Shown here one piece after another: positions 25,634 through 35,143 of a DNA stretch of 64,000 nucleotides (position 1 is the first letter of the stretch; each line of letters begins with the position of its first letter). Below the pieces are notes generated by a model that had not been told where the DNA came from, did not search any database, and saw only the letters and a program-made list of their open reading frames with translations. Origin of the DNA: Rhodanobacteraceae bacterium (GTDB lineage Bacteria > Pseudomonadota > Gammaproteobacteria > Xanthomonadales > SZUA-5). The position numbers were made by a program, and so were the translations under genes. The DNA lies in the NCBI GenBank assembly GCA_024234055.1, contig JACKOW010000002.1:1-64000 (forward strand), in the 5' to 3' direction.

Positions 25634-27628
25634 TCAATCTCCTTGCAGAAGTTTGCGCAGGCGTTCCCGCCGCTCGTTGTCGCCGCCGTCGGCCATTCGC
25701 AAACCCAGGGCGTAGCCTGCGTGCTGTTGCACTTTCGCGATTGCCTGCGAGTACTTCGGCACATCCTCGGCCGCGATGTCGCGGGCGAGACTCCGGGCCA
25801 GCTGGCGCAGGACGATGGTCTGGCCGCTGCGCTCCAGTTCCTGTTCGAAATGGAAGCCGGGAGCATCCACGGTCATTGGCTTGAGTTCGGCCTTTATCGC
25901 CCGTTCCGGCGGCAGCACCAGCTCGAATCGATAGCGCAGCTCGAGCGGATAGAACTGGCGCCAGGGCGCAGTCCGATCCACCACCTGGGGCGCACTGAAG
26001 AGATCGGTCAATCCGGTGTTTTCGATCCGTACCGTGGCCTCCGCTCCGGCATTGCGCGTGGCTGACTTGAGCTTGAAGTTCTGCTGCACCAGCACCCTGT
26101 TCCCGGGCTGATCCAATTCGAATTGCAAGGGCTCGGCGCTCTCGATCGGCCCGAATCGGCGGCTGTAGTAGTCGCGGAAGCTCTGTTCGATCTGGCGCCT
26201 GCCGATGCTGCTGATGCGTAGCCGCTGGTATTCGGCCAGCTCGCGGCCGTACTCGAAGCGCATCCGCAAAGTGCCCGATCCGTCGGCGGACAGCGTCAAC
26301 TGCTCCAGCAGATCGATGCTCGCCGGCAACTCGCTGACAGCGGCGGTGGCCACCGGCTGGTCATGCTCGCCGCCTACCACCATGGCCGCACCCAGGCTGT
26401 AGAAGCCAAGTTCATCCAGCTGCCCGCGCTGGATCGAAAGGGTTGGATCGAGCCAGTAGCGACGTCCATCGTAGTCGAGCGCAACGATCACGTGATCGAA
26501 CATCGTTCCGCGGGCAAGTTGGGTCAGAACGGCGCCCTCGGCCTCGGTCGAATAGAGCGCAGGCCATGCCTCGAAGCCCAGCCCCCGCAGCAGCGCCACC
26601 AGCAGCAGGGACTTGTCCTTGCAGTCGCCCAGCCGTTGCTTGAGGATCTCGGAGAGGGCATGCGGCCGATGACTGTTCTCACCCAGCAGCCTGGCGAAAT
26701 AGCGGATGTCGCGCTGCACGAAGCCTAGCGCCGCCAGTATCTGTGCCTGCCCGCCCTCGATCTTCCGCAGCCTGGCGAGCTCCTCCTGCAAGGCTGGGTC
26801 ATCGGGCTCGATCCGGAACAGCTCCTGGGCCCAGCGATTGACCGCCGGCCAATCCGCCGCCTCACTGTATTCCAGCGTTTGCTGCAGCGGATGCTCGGGC
26901 GGTACCGAATCCAGCAGCGGCATGGTTTGTGCCGGCTGCTGGTCGATGAGTACGTGCAGATACGGCCCGGCCCCCTTCCATTCGGGCATGCGGTGCTGAC
27001 CTGGCCCACGCAGCGCGAGCTTGAGTGTGCGCTCGGGGTCACGGATGATTTCCACCCTCAGCCTTTCGCTGGCATACGGGGTGGACAGCGAAAGTCCACC
27101 GCCCTGCACCCCGTTCAGGATCGGATTGGATCCCTCGACGGTATAGCTGAACTCGACCAGATCGCCGACGCGCACATCAGGAATGACCAGTTGCAGATTG
27201 TGCATGCCGGTGGTCATGCCCTGATCGAATTGATCCTCCACGGCAACATCGGTCAGGCTGGTCTGAGATTGACGGTCGCTCCAGCGACCGTCTCGCCACA
27301 ATCCCAATCGATGCAGCACCAGGCGCTGGAAATCCGGCTGGAAGGGAATCTGCTGCTGGGCCACCTGACTCAGGCCACTGTCGCTCATCACGGTCGCGGC
27401 GAAGTGGGCATAGTGCTTGACCTCACCGTCAACAAAGCCCGCACGGGTGTCCACCAACCACCAGTGCAGGGCCTCGCCATCTTTCGGAGCCGGCTTCGGC
27501 TGGACCTGCACCGGCCCGATCACCCAAGGCTCAGGCGCTGCCCAGCGGTAGGACTCGCCCTCGGCCCAGGCCAGAGCAGACTGGCCCAGGGCCAGCAGCG
27601 ACATCAACAGGCATGACCACCCATGCAT
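25634..27628 (-). CDS. Exported DUF3857/transglutaminase-like protein
   Basis: A 664-aa protein with a signal peptide (residues 1-22, ending AWAEG). An N-terminal DUF3857-like beta region is followed by a transglutaminase-like core: Cys in QRLGDCKDKSLLLVALLRGL, His in FDHVIVALDYDG and Asp in RYWLDPT, so the Cys-His-Asp triad is present. The C-terminal third is a further beta-rich region. Such proteins are predicted periplasmic or surface proteases/transglutaminases; no substrate is known. The start ATG 27626-27628 begins the signal peptide; a longer frame to 27814 lacks conserved features. Confidence 0.85.
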   Translation of the reverse strand: MHGWSCLLMSLLALGQSALAWAEGESYRWAAPEPWVIGPVQVQPKPAPKDGEALHWWLVDTRAGFVDGEVKHYAHFAATVMSDSGLSQVAQQQIPFQPDFQRLVLHRLGLWRDGRWSDRQSQTSLTDVAVEDQFDQGMTTGMHNLQLVIPDVRVGDLVEFSYTVEGSNPILNGVQGGGLSLSTPYASERLRVEIIRDPERTLKLALRGPGQHRMPEWKGAGPYLHVLIDQQPAQTMPLLDSVPPEHPLQQTLEYSEAADWPAVNRWAQELFRIEPDDPALQEELARLRKIEGGQAQILAALGFVQRDIRYFARLLGENSHRPHALSEILKQRLGDCKDKSLLLVALLRGLGFEAWPALYSTEAEGAVLTQLARGTMFDHVIVALDYDGRRYWLDPTLSIQRGQLDELGFYSLGAAMVVGGEHDQPVATAAVSELPASIDLLEQLTLSADGSGTLRMRFEYGRELAEYQRLRISSIGRRQIEQSFRDYYSRRFGPIESAEPLQFELDQPGNRVLVQQNFKLKSATRNAGAEATVRIENTGLTDLFSAPQVVDRTAPWRQFYPLELRYRFELVLPPERAIKAELKPMTVDAPGFHFEQELERSGQTIVLRQLARSLARDIAAEDVPKYSQAIAKVQQHAGYALGLRMADGGDNERRERLRKLLQGD
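25639..25644 (-). promoter_or_regulatory. Ribosome binding site deciding a GTG start
   Basis: AAGGAG on the minus strand lies nine bases upstream of GTG 25627-25629, within the last codons of the transglutaminase-like gene. No ATG in this frame lies between this site and the signal-peptide core, so I take GTG as the start of the Sel1-like protein. Confidence 0.65.
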
Positions 27629-27841
27629 TTCCTGATCCCGGCAGACTGTAACCAATTGATGATAATTGAAAGCACATGGCCTGCCGCAGGCAGATTCCAA
27701 GCCAAATCGGGAAAGACACACCGCCACGACCTGACTGCCTCGGACCGCACAGGCCCTGTCGGGTTCCCGGCCCAGGGCGCCGGCCGTGGCCAGCCTGGCG
27801 TGGCGGCACGCCACGCGGGATAGCCGCCTTCGATGCAGACA

Positions 27842-29140
27842 TCAACGCTGCAGGTTCTGGTACTTGCGCTCGTACTTGTCGCGCAAGCGGGTGTGCTTGG
27901 AGCTGAGGTCCACCGGCTCGCCGTTCAGATAGGCAGCGACGATGCTGCTGCGCACGTCCAGCGGATCGCCGTCGCTGACGACAAAACTGGCGTCCTTGCC
28001 GGCTTCCAGTGAGCCGAGGCGATCGGCCACGCCGAGGATCTCGGCGGGCGCCAGCGTGATGGCGCGCAGGCCCTGCGCCCAGGGCAGACCAAAGGCCACG
28101 GCCTGGCCGGCCGCATAGGGCAGATTGCGCTCCATGGTGGCGGCGAATCCGCTGGCGTCGGAGGCGATGGCCACATTGATCCCAGCCGCAGCCAGCTTGC
28201 CGGCATTGGCGTAGCTGGTGTCGTAACCCTCGTGGCGACGCAAGGGCAGCTCCCAGGGCGTGTGCAGGATCACCGGCACAGCCCGTGATTTCAGCTCGTC
28301 GGCCATGCGCCAGGCGTCCTGACCACCGACCAGCACGAATTCGAGGCCGCGCTGGCGGGTGAAATCCAGTGCTTCGCGGATCTGCTGCAAATCAACCGCG
28401 TGGATGTACAAACGGGTCCGACCTTCCAGCACCGGCACCATGGCCTCCCAGCGCGCATCGGGGGCGGCGACGGTACCGGCGGCCTTGGCCGTGCGATAGG
28501 CGGCGGCATTGTCGAATGCCTGATCGATCAGTTCGCGACTGCGCGCAGCGCCCTTGATGGCCTCAGCGCGCATCGGTGCCGGCAGCCACGGCGGCAAGCG
28601 TGTCGACGGCCACATCAGGTGCAAGCCTATCGGCGCCTTGACCGTCATCTGCTCCCAGGTCCAACCGTCCAACTGGACCAGCGCCGATTGCCCGGCGACG
28701 ATGCCGCCCTGCCCGGCCTGCGGCACCACGTGCACATAGAGCACGCCGTTGGCGCGAGCCACCGGCAGCAGATCGGAATCGGGATTGATGGCCACCTGCG
28801 CCCGCGCGTTGGGATTGATGGCGCCGGTTTCGGCCACATCCACCGAACCGCGTACGGATTCGATTTCGGTCAGGCCCATCACCGAATTGGCGGCGATGAA
28901 GGCCGGCACCACCCAGCGCCCGGACAGATCGACTCGCTCGGCATTGCCCGCCTGCGCCGACAGATCCGCACCCACGGCAATGATCTTGCCGCCATCCACC
29001 AGCATCTGCCCGTTCTCGATCGGCGCCGAAGACACCGGATGCAGGGTGGCGCCGGTGTAGAGCGTGGCTGCAGGAGCGGCCGAGGCGAGCAGCAACAGCG
29101 AGGCCAGGCCACCTGCCACCTTGTACAAATTCATTCCCAT
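27842..29140 (-). CDS. Exported amidohydrolase-family protein lacking the HxH motif
   Basis: A 432-aa protein with a signal peptide (MGMNLYKVAGGLASLLLLAS, cleaved near APAA). Amidohydrolase fold markers are present: the N-terminal composite beta domain (GATLHPVSSAPIENGQMLVDGGKI) and C-terminal GLRAITLAPAEILGVADRLG and GSLEAGKDASFVVSDGDPL. At the position of the metal-binding HxH (usually FIDAHTHLG) it reads AFIAANSVMGLTE, so metal binding at that site is lost. It overlaps the stop of the larger amidohydrolase upstream in a two-gene operon. It may be non-catalytic or use other ligands. Confidence 0.82.
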   Translation of the reverse strand: MGMNLYKVAGGLASLLLLASAAPAATLYTGATLHPVSSAPIENGQMLVDGGKIIAVGADLSAQAGNAERVDLSGRWVVPAFIAANSVMGLTEIESVRGSVDVAETGAINPNARAQVAINPDSDLLPVARANGVLYVHVVPQAGQGGIVAGQSALVQLDGWTWEQMTVKAPIGLHLMWPSTRLPPWLPAPMRAEAIKGAARSRELIDQAFDNAAAYRTAKAAGTVAAPDARWEAMVPVLEGRTRLYIHAVDLQQIREALDFTRQRGLEFVLVGGQDAWRMADELKSRAVPVILHTPWELPLRRHEGYDTSYANAGKLAAAGINVAIASDASGFAATMERNLPYAAGQAVAFGLPWAQGLRAITLAPAEILGVADRLGSLEAGKDASFVVSDGDPLDVRSSIVAAYLNGEPVDLSSKHTRLRDKYERKYQNLQR

Positions 29141-29141
29141 C

Positions 29142-32100
29142 TCAATGCTCTCCCTGGCAGTAATGCACGGCTTCGCCGTTGTGATAGGCACCGCGCAGGG
29201 CGGCCAGTCTGGAATTGAGCACGGCATAACGGGTGGGATCGATCAGCAATCGCGGCTTGCCCGGCCCTCCGGGGCCTCCCGGCGGCCCGCCCTTGGGGGC
29301 TTCGGCCAGTGCCGCCTGTACCAACTCGGCACGGGCGGCGACGATGCGTTGTTGCTCGGCCAGATCGGCGGCCTGATCGAAGTACTCGCGACCATCGATC
29401 CAGACCTTGCGCGGGCGGGCGTAGGAGGACAGCGGATGGTGGCTCCACAGCACCAGATCGGCGTCCATGCCCGGCTTGATGCTGCCGACGCGATCGTCCA
29501 CGCGCAGTTGCTGCGCCGGATTGCGGGTCACCAAGGCCAGCGCCTCGGTATCGCTCAGCGCGCCGTAGCGGCCGGCCTTGCCGGCTTCGGTATTGAGACG
29601 TCGACCCAGGTCATTGCTGTCGGAGTTGATCGAGGTCAGCACCCCCTGCCCCACCATGATCGCGGCGTTGTAGGGTATGGCGTCGACGGCTTCCATCTTG
29701 AAGCTCCACCAGTCCGAGAAAGTAGAGGCGCCCGCGCCCACCTCGGCCAGCACTTCAGCCACCTTGTAGCCCTCCAGCACATGCTGGAAGGCCGCCACCT
29801 TGATGCCGAGTTCGGCCGACAGCCGGGCGAACATCAGGATCTCGTCCTGGCGGTAGGAATGAATGTGCACCAGGCGCTGATGGTTGAGGATCTCGACCAG
29901 CGCCTCCATGCGCAGATCGCGCCGCTGCGGCGGGCCTTTCTTGCTGGTCCGCGCAGCCTCGTAGGCGCGCGCCTGCACGAAGGCATCCTTCAGCAGCTGC
30001 TCCACGCCCATGCGGGTTTGTGGATAGCGCGGCACCGCCACCGGTCCCCAGTTCGACTGCTTGACGTTCTCGCCCAGCGCAAACTTGATGGTCGGCGTGG
30101 CGCCAGCGAACTTCAGCGCTTCGGCGCCCGCGCCCCAGCGGTGCTTGATCAGCTGCGACTGCCCGCCGATCGGATTGGCCGAACCGTGCAGCACGTGCGA
30201 GGTGGTGGTGCCACCGGCCAGTTCGCGGTAAATGTTGATGTCGGTGGGATCGACGATGTCGCCCAGGCGCACTTCCGAGGTGATCGCGTGGCTGGGTTCG
30301 TTGATGTTGCCGCTGCCGGCGATATGCGAGTGGGCGTCGATGAGGCCCGGGGTCAGATGCAGACCGCGGCCATCGATCTCGATGGCGCCGCGTGGCACCG
30401 ACAGATCCTGACCCACGGCGCTGATACGGCCGCGCTCCACCAGCACATCGGTTTCGGCGAGCGGCTCGGATGCGCCGGTCATCCACACCGTCGCATCGCG
30501 GATCACCAGCGCGTCGATCTGCGGCGGCAGCCCGACTCGGCCGAAATCTCCGGCCGGGTAGCGGATCTGATTCGGAAATGCTGGCACGGTCTCGTTCTTG
30601 CCGCGCTCCGCGCCCTTGTCGGCGCCATCCTGTCCAGCATCGCTCTGCGCACCGGCCGCCAGTTCCGAACCTTCCGTCGGCTTCGGCGCTGCCCCCGCGC
30701 GCACAGCGCTCCAGTTGCGCACACGGCCATCCTCACTCAGCCAACGACCATCGAGCTTGCCCTCGGACAATGCCGCCTCCAGCGTGGATTTGTCCTTGGC
30801 GCCAAACCACTCGCCGGGTGCCGTGATCAGCAAGCGACCCTTGCTCAGCTTCGCCGTGGCCTCGTGCTCGCCCGACTTGATTTTCAGCGCCTCCGCCTTG
30901 CCCTCGACGATCCACTCGGCCGGTCCCGATGCACCCATCCAGTTGAGCGTCCACTGCCCGGTGATCTCGGGCGCGTCCACCGCGTGAATCTGGTCGCGCG
31001 CGCCATCGGCCCAGACTTCAAAGATCCGGGCGTCATCGGCGTTGAACAAGCCGGCATCGGCAATCAGCAGATTGGCGGGCTGCCCGGCCTTGATCTCGCC
31101 GAGCTTGCCCTCGGCCCCGAGGAAACGGGCCGGATGCAGGGTCAGCGCGGCCAGCGCCTGATCCGCGCTCAGTCCGTACTTGACTGCCTTGCGCAGGGCC
31201 GGCCAGAACTCGGCGTCGGGCTTGTCGAGGCCGGCCAACGTCAGCGCGTACGGATGGCCGCTGGCGGCCACCTTGGCCGGGTTGTAGGGCGCGTAACGCC
31301 ACCGTTCCAGTTCCGCCAGACTGAGCTCCAGAGCGGCCTCGGCGTCGCTCACCGCGGGTGCCTTCGGGAAGTTCAGGGGCAACAACATGCCGATGCCATC
31401 GGGAAGTTGATCGAGCACCCGGTATTCATTGCCTGTGCCCAGCACCCAGGCCCGCTTCAGACCGAATTCCGCGGCAATGCGCGCGGCACGCACCACATCC
31501 AGCTCGTCATCGGCATCGAAAACCATGGCCTGCTGCCCGTCCAGCACCGGCAACAGGGCATCGAGGGCCGCATTGGCCTCGGCGCGTTCGCCAACGTTCT
31601 TCTGCTGCCAGGCCGCCAGATCGCGCTGCCAGCCGGCGTCGAGCAAGGCCTGCCGGATCAGCGCGATGGCGCCCATCTTCGAGCCGGGGTAGACGCCACC
31701 GAAGCTGAAATCGGCCTCGAAGGCGGCGTACTGCGCCACCCGGCGCGCCAGCAGATTCTGTTGTGGCGTCGGCTGATCGCGCAGGCTGAGTAGCGCACTC
31801 TGGCCGCGCAGCACGCCGCTGCCGGGCGCAGCGACGCTGGCCGCAAAGCCCAGATGGCGCAGCGCCTTGGCCGCGTCTGCATCCAGGGCCAGATGGCGAC
31901 TGACATCACGCTCCGGACACACCCGGTCATTCCAGTGCCGCGCCGCCGGCGCAATCGGCGCGCTGGCCGAGCCACCGCCGCCGAAACGACCGCGGCCGCC
32001 GCGTCCGGCAGCAGGGCCGGCTCCTGACGATTCCAGGGCCGGGCAGCGTGCCTTGGCATCGAAACCATAGCTGCCGTGCACGTCGATGAAGGCCGGAAAC

Positions 32101-32369
32101 ACGCTCTTGCCAAGCGCCTCGACGACCACCGCCCCAGGCGCTTCGCGGCGACCGGCACGCACGTCGACAATCAGGCCATCGCGAATCTCCACGCTGCCGT
32201 TCTCGATCACCTTGCCCGGCGCGACCACGATGCGGGCATCGACGATGCTGGTGTGTCGGGGCGTGTGCTCGGCCAGCCCCTGCTGGGGCGTGGTCGAGAT
32301 CTGGGCAGCCAGATTTGCGGCTACCAGGGACAAGGCAAGCGCGAGCGCGGTGCGCTGGAACATGGGCAA
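29142..32369 (-). CDS. Large exported tandem amidohydrolase
   Basis: A 1075-aa protein with signal peptide (residues 1-22, NLAAQ). It contains two amidohydrolase-like halves. In the first (about 40-470) the metal motif is degenerate (FPAFIDVHGSYGF) and a Gly/Arg-rich loop (GRGGRGRFGGGG) interrupts it. The second (about 630-1030) keeps PGLIDAHSHIAGSG, LVHIHSYRQDE, AAFQHVLEGYKVAEVL and SINSDSNDLGRRL, so it should bind metal and be catalytic. A linker of about 70 residues with charged repeats separates them. It probably hydrolyses cyclic amides or peptides in the periplasm; specificity is unknown. It is the first gene of the operon with 27842. Confidence 0.85.
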   Translation of the reverse strand: MPMFQRTALALALSLVAANLAAQISTTPQQGLAEHTPRHTSIVDARIVVAPGKVIENGSVEIRDGLIVDVRAGRREAPGAVVVEALGKSVFPAFIDVHGSYGFDAKARCPALESSGAGPAAGRGGRGRFGGGGSASAPIAPAARHWNDRVCPERDVSRHLALDADAAKALRHLGFAASVAAPGSGVLRGQSALLSLRDQPTPQQNLLARRVAQYAAFEADFSFGGVYPGSKMGAIALIRQALLDAGWQRDLAAWQQKNVGERAEANAALDALLPVLDGQQAMVFDADDELDVVRAARIAAEFGLKRAWVLGTGNEYRVLDQLPDGIGMLLPLNFPKAPAVSDAEAALELSLAELERWRYAPYNPAKVAASGHPYALTLAGLDKPDAEFWPALRKAVKYGLSADQALAALTLHPARFLGAEGKLGEIKAGQPANLLIADAGLFNADDARIFEVWADGARDQIHAVDAPEITGQWTLNWMGASGPAEWIVEGKAEALKIKSGEHEATAKLSKGRLLITAPGEWFGAKDKSTLEAALSEGKLDGRWLSEDGRVRNWSAVRAGAAPKPTEGSELAAGAQSDAGQDGADKGAERGKNETVPAFPNQIRYPAGDFGRVGLPPQIDALVIRDATVWMTGASEPLAETDVLVERGRISAVGQDLSVPRGAIEIDGRGLHLTPGLIDAHSHIAGSGNINEPSHAITSEVRLGDIVDPTDINIYRELAGGTTTSHVLHGSANPIGGQSQLIKHRWGAGAEALKFAGATPTIKFALGENVKQSNWGPVAVPRYPQTRMGVEQLLKDAFVQARAYEAARTSKKGPPQRRDLRMEALVEILNHQRLVHIHSYRQDEILMFARLSAELGIKVAAFQHVLEGYKVAEVLAEVGAGASTFSDWWSFKMEAVDAIPYNAAIMVGQGVLTSINSDSNDLGRRLNTEAGKAGRYGALSDTEALALVTRNPAQQLRVDDRVGSIKPGMDADLVLWSHHPLSSYARPRKVWIDGREYFDQAADLAEQQRIVAARAELVQAALAEAPKGGPPGGPGGPGKPRLLIDPTRYAVLNSRLAALRGAYHNGEAVHYCQGEH

Positions 32370-32745
32370 TCTCCGGGAGGGACACGCGCCCGGATCACCC
32401 CGACGCGAAACGCGGATGGTTATCGACCAGCCGTCAGTTTCACGTCAACTCGCGCGGATGATTGTTTGCGCTTGGCGCGCCGCTCTCGTAGAGCGGAGCT
32501 CGCTCCGCTGCTCTGGCTGGGCTTTTGCTCTTCCCGCAACGCCGCTTGAAGAGCCGCACATCCTGCCGAGCAAGCTCGGAACCACCAGAGCCTCGTACAC
32601 CGACGCTCTCGTAGAGCGGAGCTTGCTCCGCTGCTCTGGCTGGGCTTTTGCCCTTCCCGCAACGCCGCGTGAAGAGCCGCACATCCTGCCGAGCAAGCTC
32701 GGCACTACAACAGCCCCGAACACCGACGCTCTTCTGCAGAATGAT
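32370..32745. repeat. 123-bp direct tandem repeat, two copies
   Basis: A unit starting CGCTCTCGTAGAGCGGAGCT occurs at 32481 and again at 32604; the beginning of a third appears at 32727, giving an exact 123-bp period. Each unit contains the palindromes AGAGCGGAGC...GCTCCGCTGCTCT and CCGAGCAAGCTCGG and looks like a REP-type composite. The copies differ at a few positions. No gene lies in this 376-bp gap. Confidence 0.85.
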
Positions 32746-33525
32746 TCACGCCCTGAACAACACGCTGCAACAGGTCACGGCGCCTTCGGCCTTCTGCAAT
32801 TCCGATACATCAACAGCGCGCACCTCAACGCCGATGGATTCGATCCGCGCCTGCGTGCGCGGGAAGCAACTCGGGTAGACCACCGAGCGGCCGATGCGCA
32901 AGGCGTTGGCCGCATGTTCTTCGGCGGGATCGACTTCGATGCGGCGATAGCCGGCAAAGACCTTGGCGTCGACCAGCCATTGCGGTTGCACCAGCAGCGT
33001 GTCATCGCTGATCTGGGTCACGGCCGATTTCAGGTGCAGACAGCCCTGGATCGCCACCTGATGCACCCGGTAACCGTAACCCAGCACCGCCTTGCGCAGC
33101 TGCGCCACCGCCGTGTCATTGGAGCGCGCAGTCGCCCCGACGTAGATGTCGCGGCCGATGCGCAGGATGTCGCCGCCATCCAGCGTGCCCGGTTCATCGA
33201 TCCACAGCAAAGGCCGATAGCGCCCGATGACCTCGGCCACCGAAGCAGACTCACTGCGCCGCGAAACTGCTCCCGGCCGGGTCATGACTGCCAGCTCATC
33301 CAGCACCAGCACCGTGTCTTCCACAAACACCGCATCCGGCATCTGATCTTCAGCCGGCACCGACACAAGGGTGCAGCCGGCGTCGACCAGGGCCTGCTGA
33401 TAAGCGCGATGCTGCCGTCGCGCCAGGTCCACATTGATGGGTGCGCGGCCAACGAAAGACAGCTGGCAATCGCCCAGACTGGCGCTGACCTCACGGACCA
33501 GGGCATGGGGCAGATTGGATTTCAT
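32746..33525 (-). CDS. Dimethylarginine dimethylaminohydrolase / amidinotransferase-family protein
   Basis: A 259-aa cytoplasmic enzyme of the guanidino-group-modifying (pentein) superfamily. Motifs match DDAH: MPDAVFVEDTVLVLDE, TRPGAVSRRSE, GTLDGGDILRIG, VGATARSND, catalytic His in CLHLKSAVTQI, and catalytic Cys near the end in EGAVTCCSVLF. It likely hydrolyses N-methylated arginines or related guanidino compounds to citrulline. I set the start at ATG 33523-33525, where conservation begins (MKSNLPHALVREVS). Confidence 0.88.
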   Translation of the reverse strand: MKSNLPHALVREVSASLGDCQLSFVGRAPINVDLARRQHRAYQQALVDAGCTLVSVPAEDQMPDAVFVEDTVLVLDELAVMTRPGAVSRRSESASVAEVIGRYRPLLWIDEPGTLDGGDILRIGRDIYVGATARSNDTAVAQLRKAVLGYGYRVHQVAIQGCLHLKSAVTQISDDTLLVQPQWLVDAKVFAGYRRIEVDPAEEHAANALRIGRSVVYPSCFPRTQARIESIGVEVRAVDVSELQKAEGAVTCCSVLFRA

Positions 33526-33847
33526 GGCTCGGGACTCGACGCTGACCTGGACCGGTGCAATAGCGGCTTTCGAAAACAATTGCCAGCGGCGATGCGGTCT
33601 TGAGGCCCTGCCGTGTCAACCCGGGCCAACATCCTGCGTTGATCGGACCAGCGGACGACCGCGTCCGGGACGGCGCCACGAGGAGCGCCGGGGAGCCGCG
33701 CTGCGGCAGCCTCGGCCTGGCGACTACGTCGACCTAAACGAAACTGGGGGTGATGCATGCGTCCATATCGATGTTGGTTGAGGCGTGATTGCGAGCCACC
33801 TGTTTCGGTCCGAAACTGCGCACGGGCCATGAACCATCAAATTGGCT

Positions 33848-33921
33848 GTAGGAGCGACCTCGCGTCGCGACCGGCGAGTCGCACGTCCACAGCAGCGGTC
33901 GCGCCGCAAGGGCGCTCCTAC
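33848..33921. repeat. BIME of two inverted GTAGGAGCG REPs
   Basis: GTAGGAGCGACCTCGCGTCG then CGACC on the plus strand faces a second REP ending GGGCGCTCCTAC. The arrangement is the classical RAYT-mobilised BIME form: two GTAG-headed palindromes in opposite orientation. Confidence 0.8.
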
Positions 33922-33959
33922 AGGTGAACAAAACCAGCGTTGCGCCCACGTTTATGCCG

Positions 33960-33990
33960 AATCAACAACTTACGATATGGATTCATGGAG
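33960..33990 (-). repeat. 31-bp dispersed motif, copy 2
   Basis: This is the reverse complement of 5362-5392 with a single mismatch. It sits about 40 bp from the REP pair on its GTTGATT side. Confidence 0.8.
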
Positions 33991-34125
33991 ACGAGCGCAG
34001 TGACGAAACAATCCAGTGTCTATTCGCATGACCCCGGATTGCTTCCCCCGAATCAATTCCGGGGTCACAAAGGCGCCAGGGTTCGCGGCCCGTCGCCAGT
34101 GTCGAGCCGATCCGGGTGGCTCGCA

Positions 34126-35112
34126 ATGAGGCCGATCCACGGCCGTTGGGCGGTCTCAGCTCGGCGCCCGGTGCTGACAAGGCTGCTGCTGGTCTGCTGG
34201 CTGCTGTGCACCTGGGCGGTCGGTCCGGCACTGGCCGGAACGGGTTCAATTGCCTGGGTCACGCCAGCTGTACAGGCACCGCGGGTCCAGTACCAGTTGA
34301 TGAACAGTGGCGCGGTCGGCGGCCAGGTCAGCTTTCATGTGTACCTGCCGGAGGCCTACACCTTGCAGCCCTCACGCCGCTTTCCGGTGCTCTACTACCT
34401 GCACGGCAGCGACAGTGTGCTCAGCGGCATTGCGGCCGTGTCGGCGGCCTTCGACAACGCCATTGCCGCGGGCGAGATTCCGCCACTGATCGTGGTGTTT
34501 CCCAATGGTCTGCCCAACGGCATGTGGTGTGACGCAGAGAGCGGCCTGCAGCCGGTGGAATCGATGGTCGTCAACGACCTGATCCCGACCGTGGACACCC
34601 GCTTCCGCACCTTGCCAGGCCCCCGGGCCCGCCTGGTCGAGGGTTTCAGCATGGGCGGTTACGGCGCGGCACGCCTGGGACTGCGCTACCCGCAGCTTTT
34701 CGGCGGCTATTCGATGTTGGGTGCGGGACCGTTGCAGCTGGATTTCCTGGCGATCAATCCCAACTACCAGCCCTTGCCGCTGCGGCAGCAGATTCTGGCC
34801 GAAGTCTACGGCAACAGTTTGGCCGTATTCGAATTGCGCAGCCCGTGGCGCCTGGCCGAAGCCCCAGGTGCGGCGCTGACCGGACAGATCTCGCGCCAGC
34901 TGATCGGTACGCTCGACTCCACACTGCAGCCCAACCGCGATTTCCACCAGCACCTGCTGGGGCTCGGCTTCAACCGCAGCTATGTCGAAGTACCCGGCGT
35001 CGGTCACGCCGTCCTGGCGCTGATGGACACGCTCGGAGGCGCCTACTGGCAGTTCCACCGCGACGCCCTGCGCGAGGCGGACCTGCTGCTGCGCGATGGT
35101 TTTGAGGACTAG
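34126..35112 (+). CDS. Exported esterase of the EsteraseD/PHB-depolymerase-like alpha/beta fold, with DGFED tail
   Basis: A 328-aa secreted protein. A signal peptide starts at the chosen ATG (basic MRPIHGRW, hydrophobic LLLVCWLLCTWAV, cleaved after ALA). Alpha/beta hydrolase features are FPVLYYLHGSDS, IVVFPNG, the nucleophile elbow EGFSMGGYGAARLGL and a late His in VPGVGHAVLA. EsteraseD-type enzymes cleave carboxyl or thioesters and mycolyl-like substrates; specificity is unknown here. The C-terminus reads LLLRDGFED, related to the GFE tails of three other exported proteins in the window. Confidence 0.83.
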   Translation: MRPIHGRWAVSARRPVLTRLLLVCWLLCTWAVGPALAGTGSIAWVTPAVQAPRVQYQLMNSGAVGGQVSFHVYLPEAYTLQPSRRFPVLYYLHGSDSVLSGIAAVSAAFDNAIAAGEIPPLIVVFPNGLPNGMWCDAESGLQPVESMVVNDLIPTVDTRFRTLPGPRARLVEGFSMGGYGAARLGLRYPQLFGGYSMLGAGPLQLDFLAINPNYQPLPLRQQILAEVYGNSLAVFELRSPWRLAEAPGAALTGQISRQLIGTLDSTLQPNRDFHQHLLGLGFNRSYVEVPGVGHAVLALMDTLGGAYWQFHRDALREADLLLRDGFED

Positions 35113-35143
35113 CACTTTCCCCGGGGACACAAAGACTTCGCGG

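Larger units (their letters stand above)
33526..34125. other. 600-bp spacer with a REP pair, a 31-bp motif and a palindrome
   Basis: No gene is supported. It contains an inverted pair of GTAGGAGCG REPs (33848-33921), the second copy of the 31-bp motif (33960-33990), and a palindrome TGACCCCGGATT...AATTCCGGGGTCA (34029-34067). The long open frame starting at 33940 is probably untranslated up to 34126. Confidence 0.65.

Noticed and set aside
29064..31793. 909-codon open frame on the plus strand
   Set aside because: Antisense to the two amidohydrolase genes, which have signal peptides and family motifs; the plus-strand frame shows no recognisable protein features.
32420..32723. Minus-strand repeat proteins of 80-92 codons
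   Set aside because: They are translations of the 123-bp DNA tandem repeat in several frames, without start signals or family similarity.
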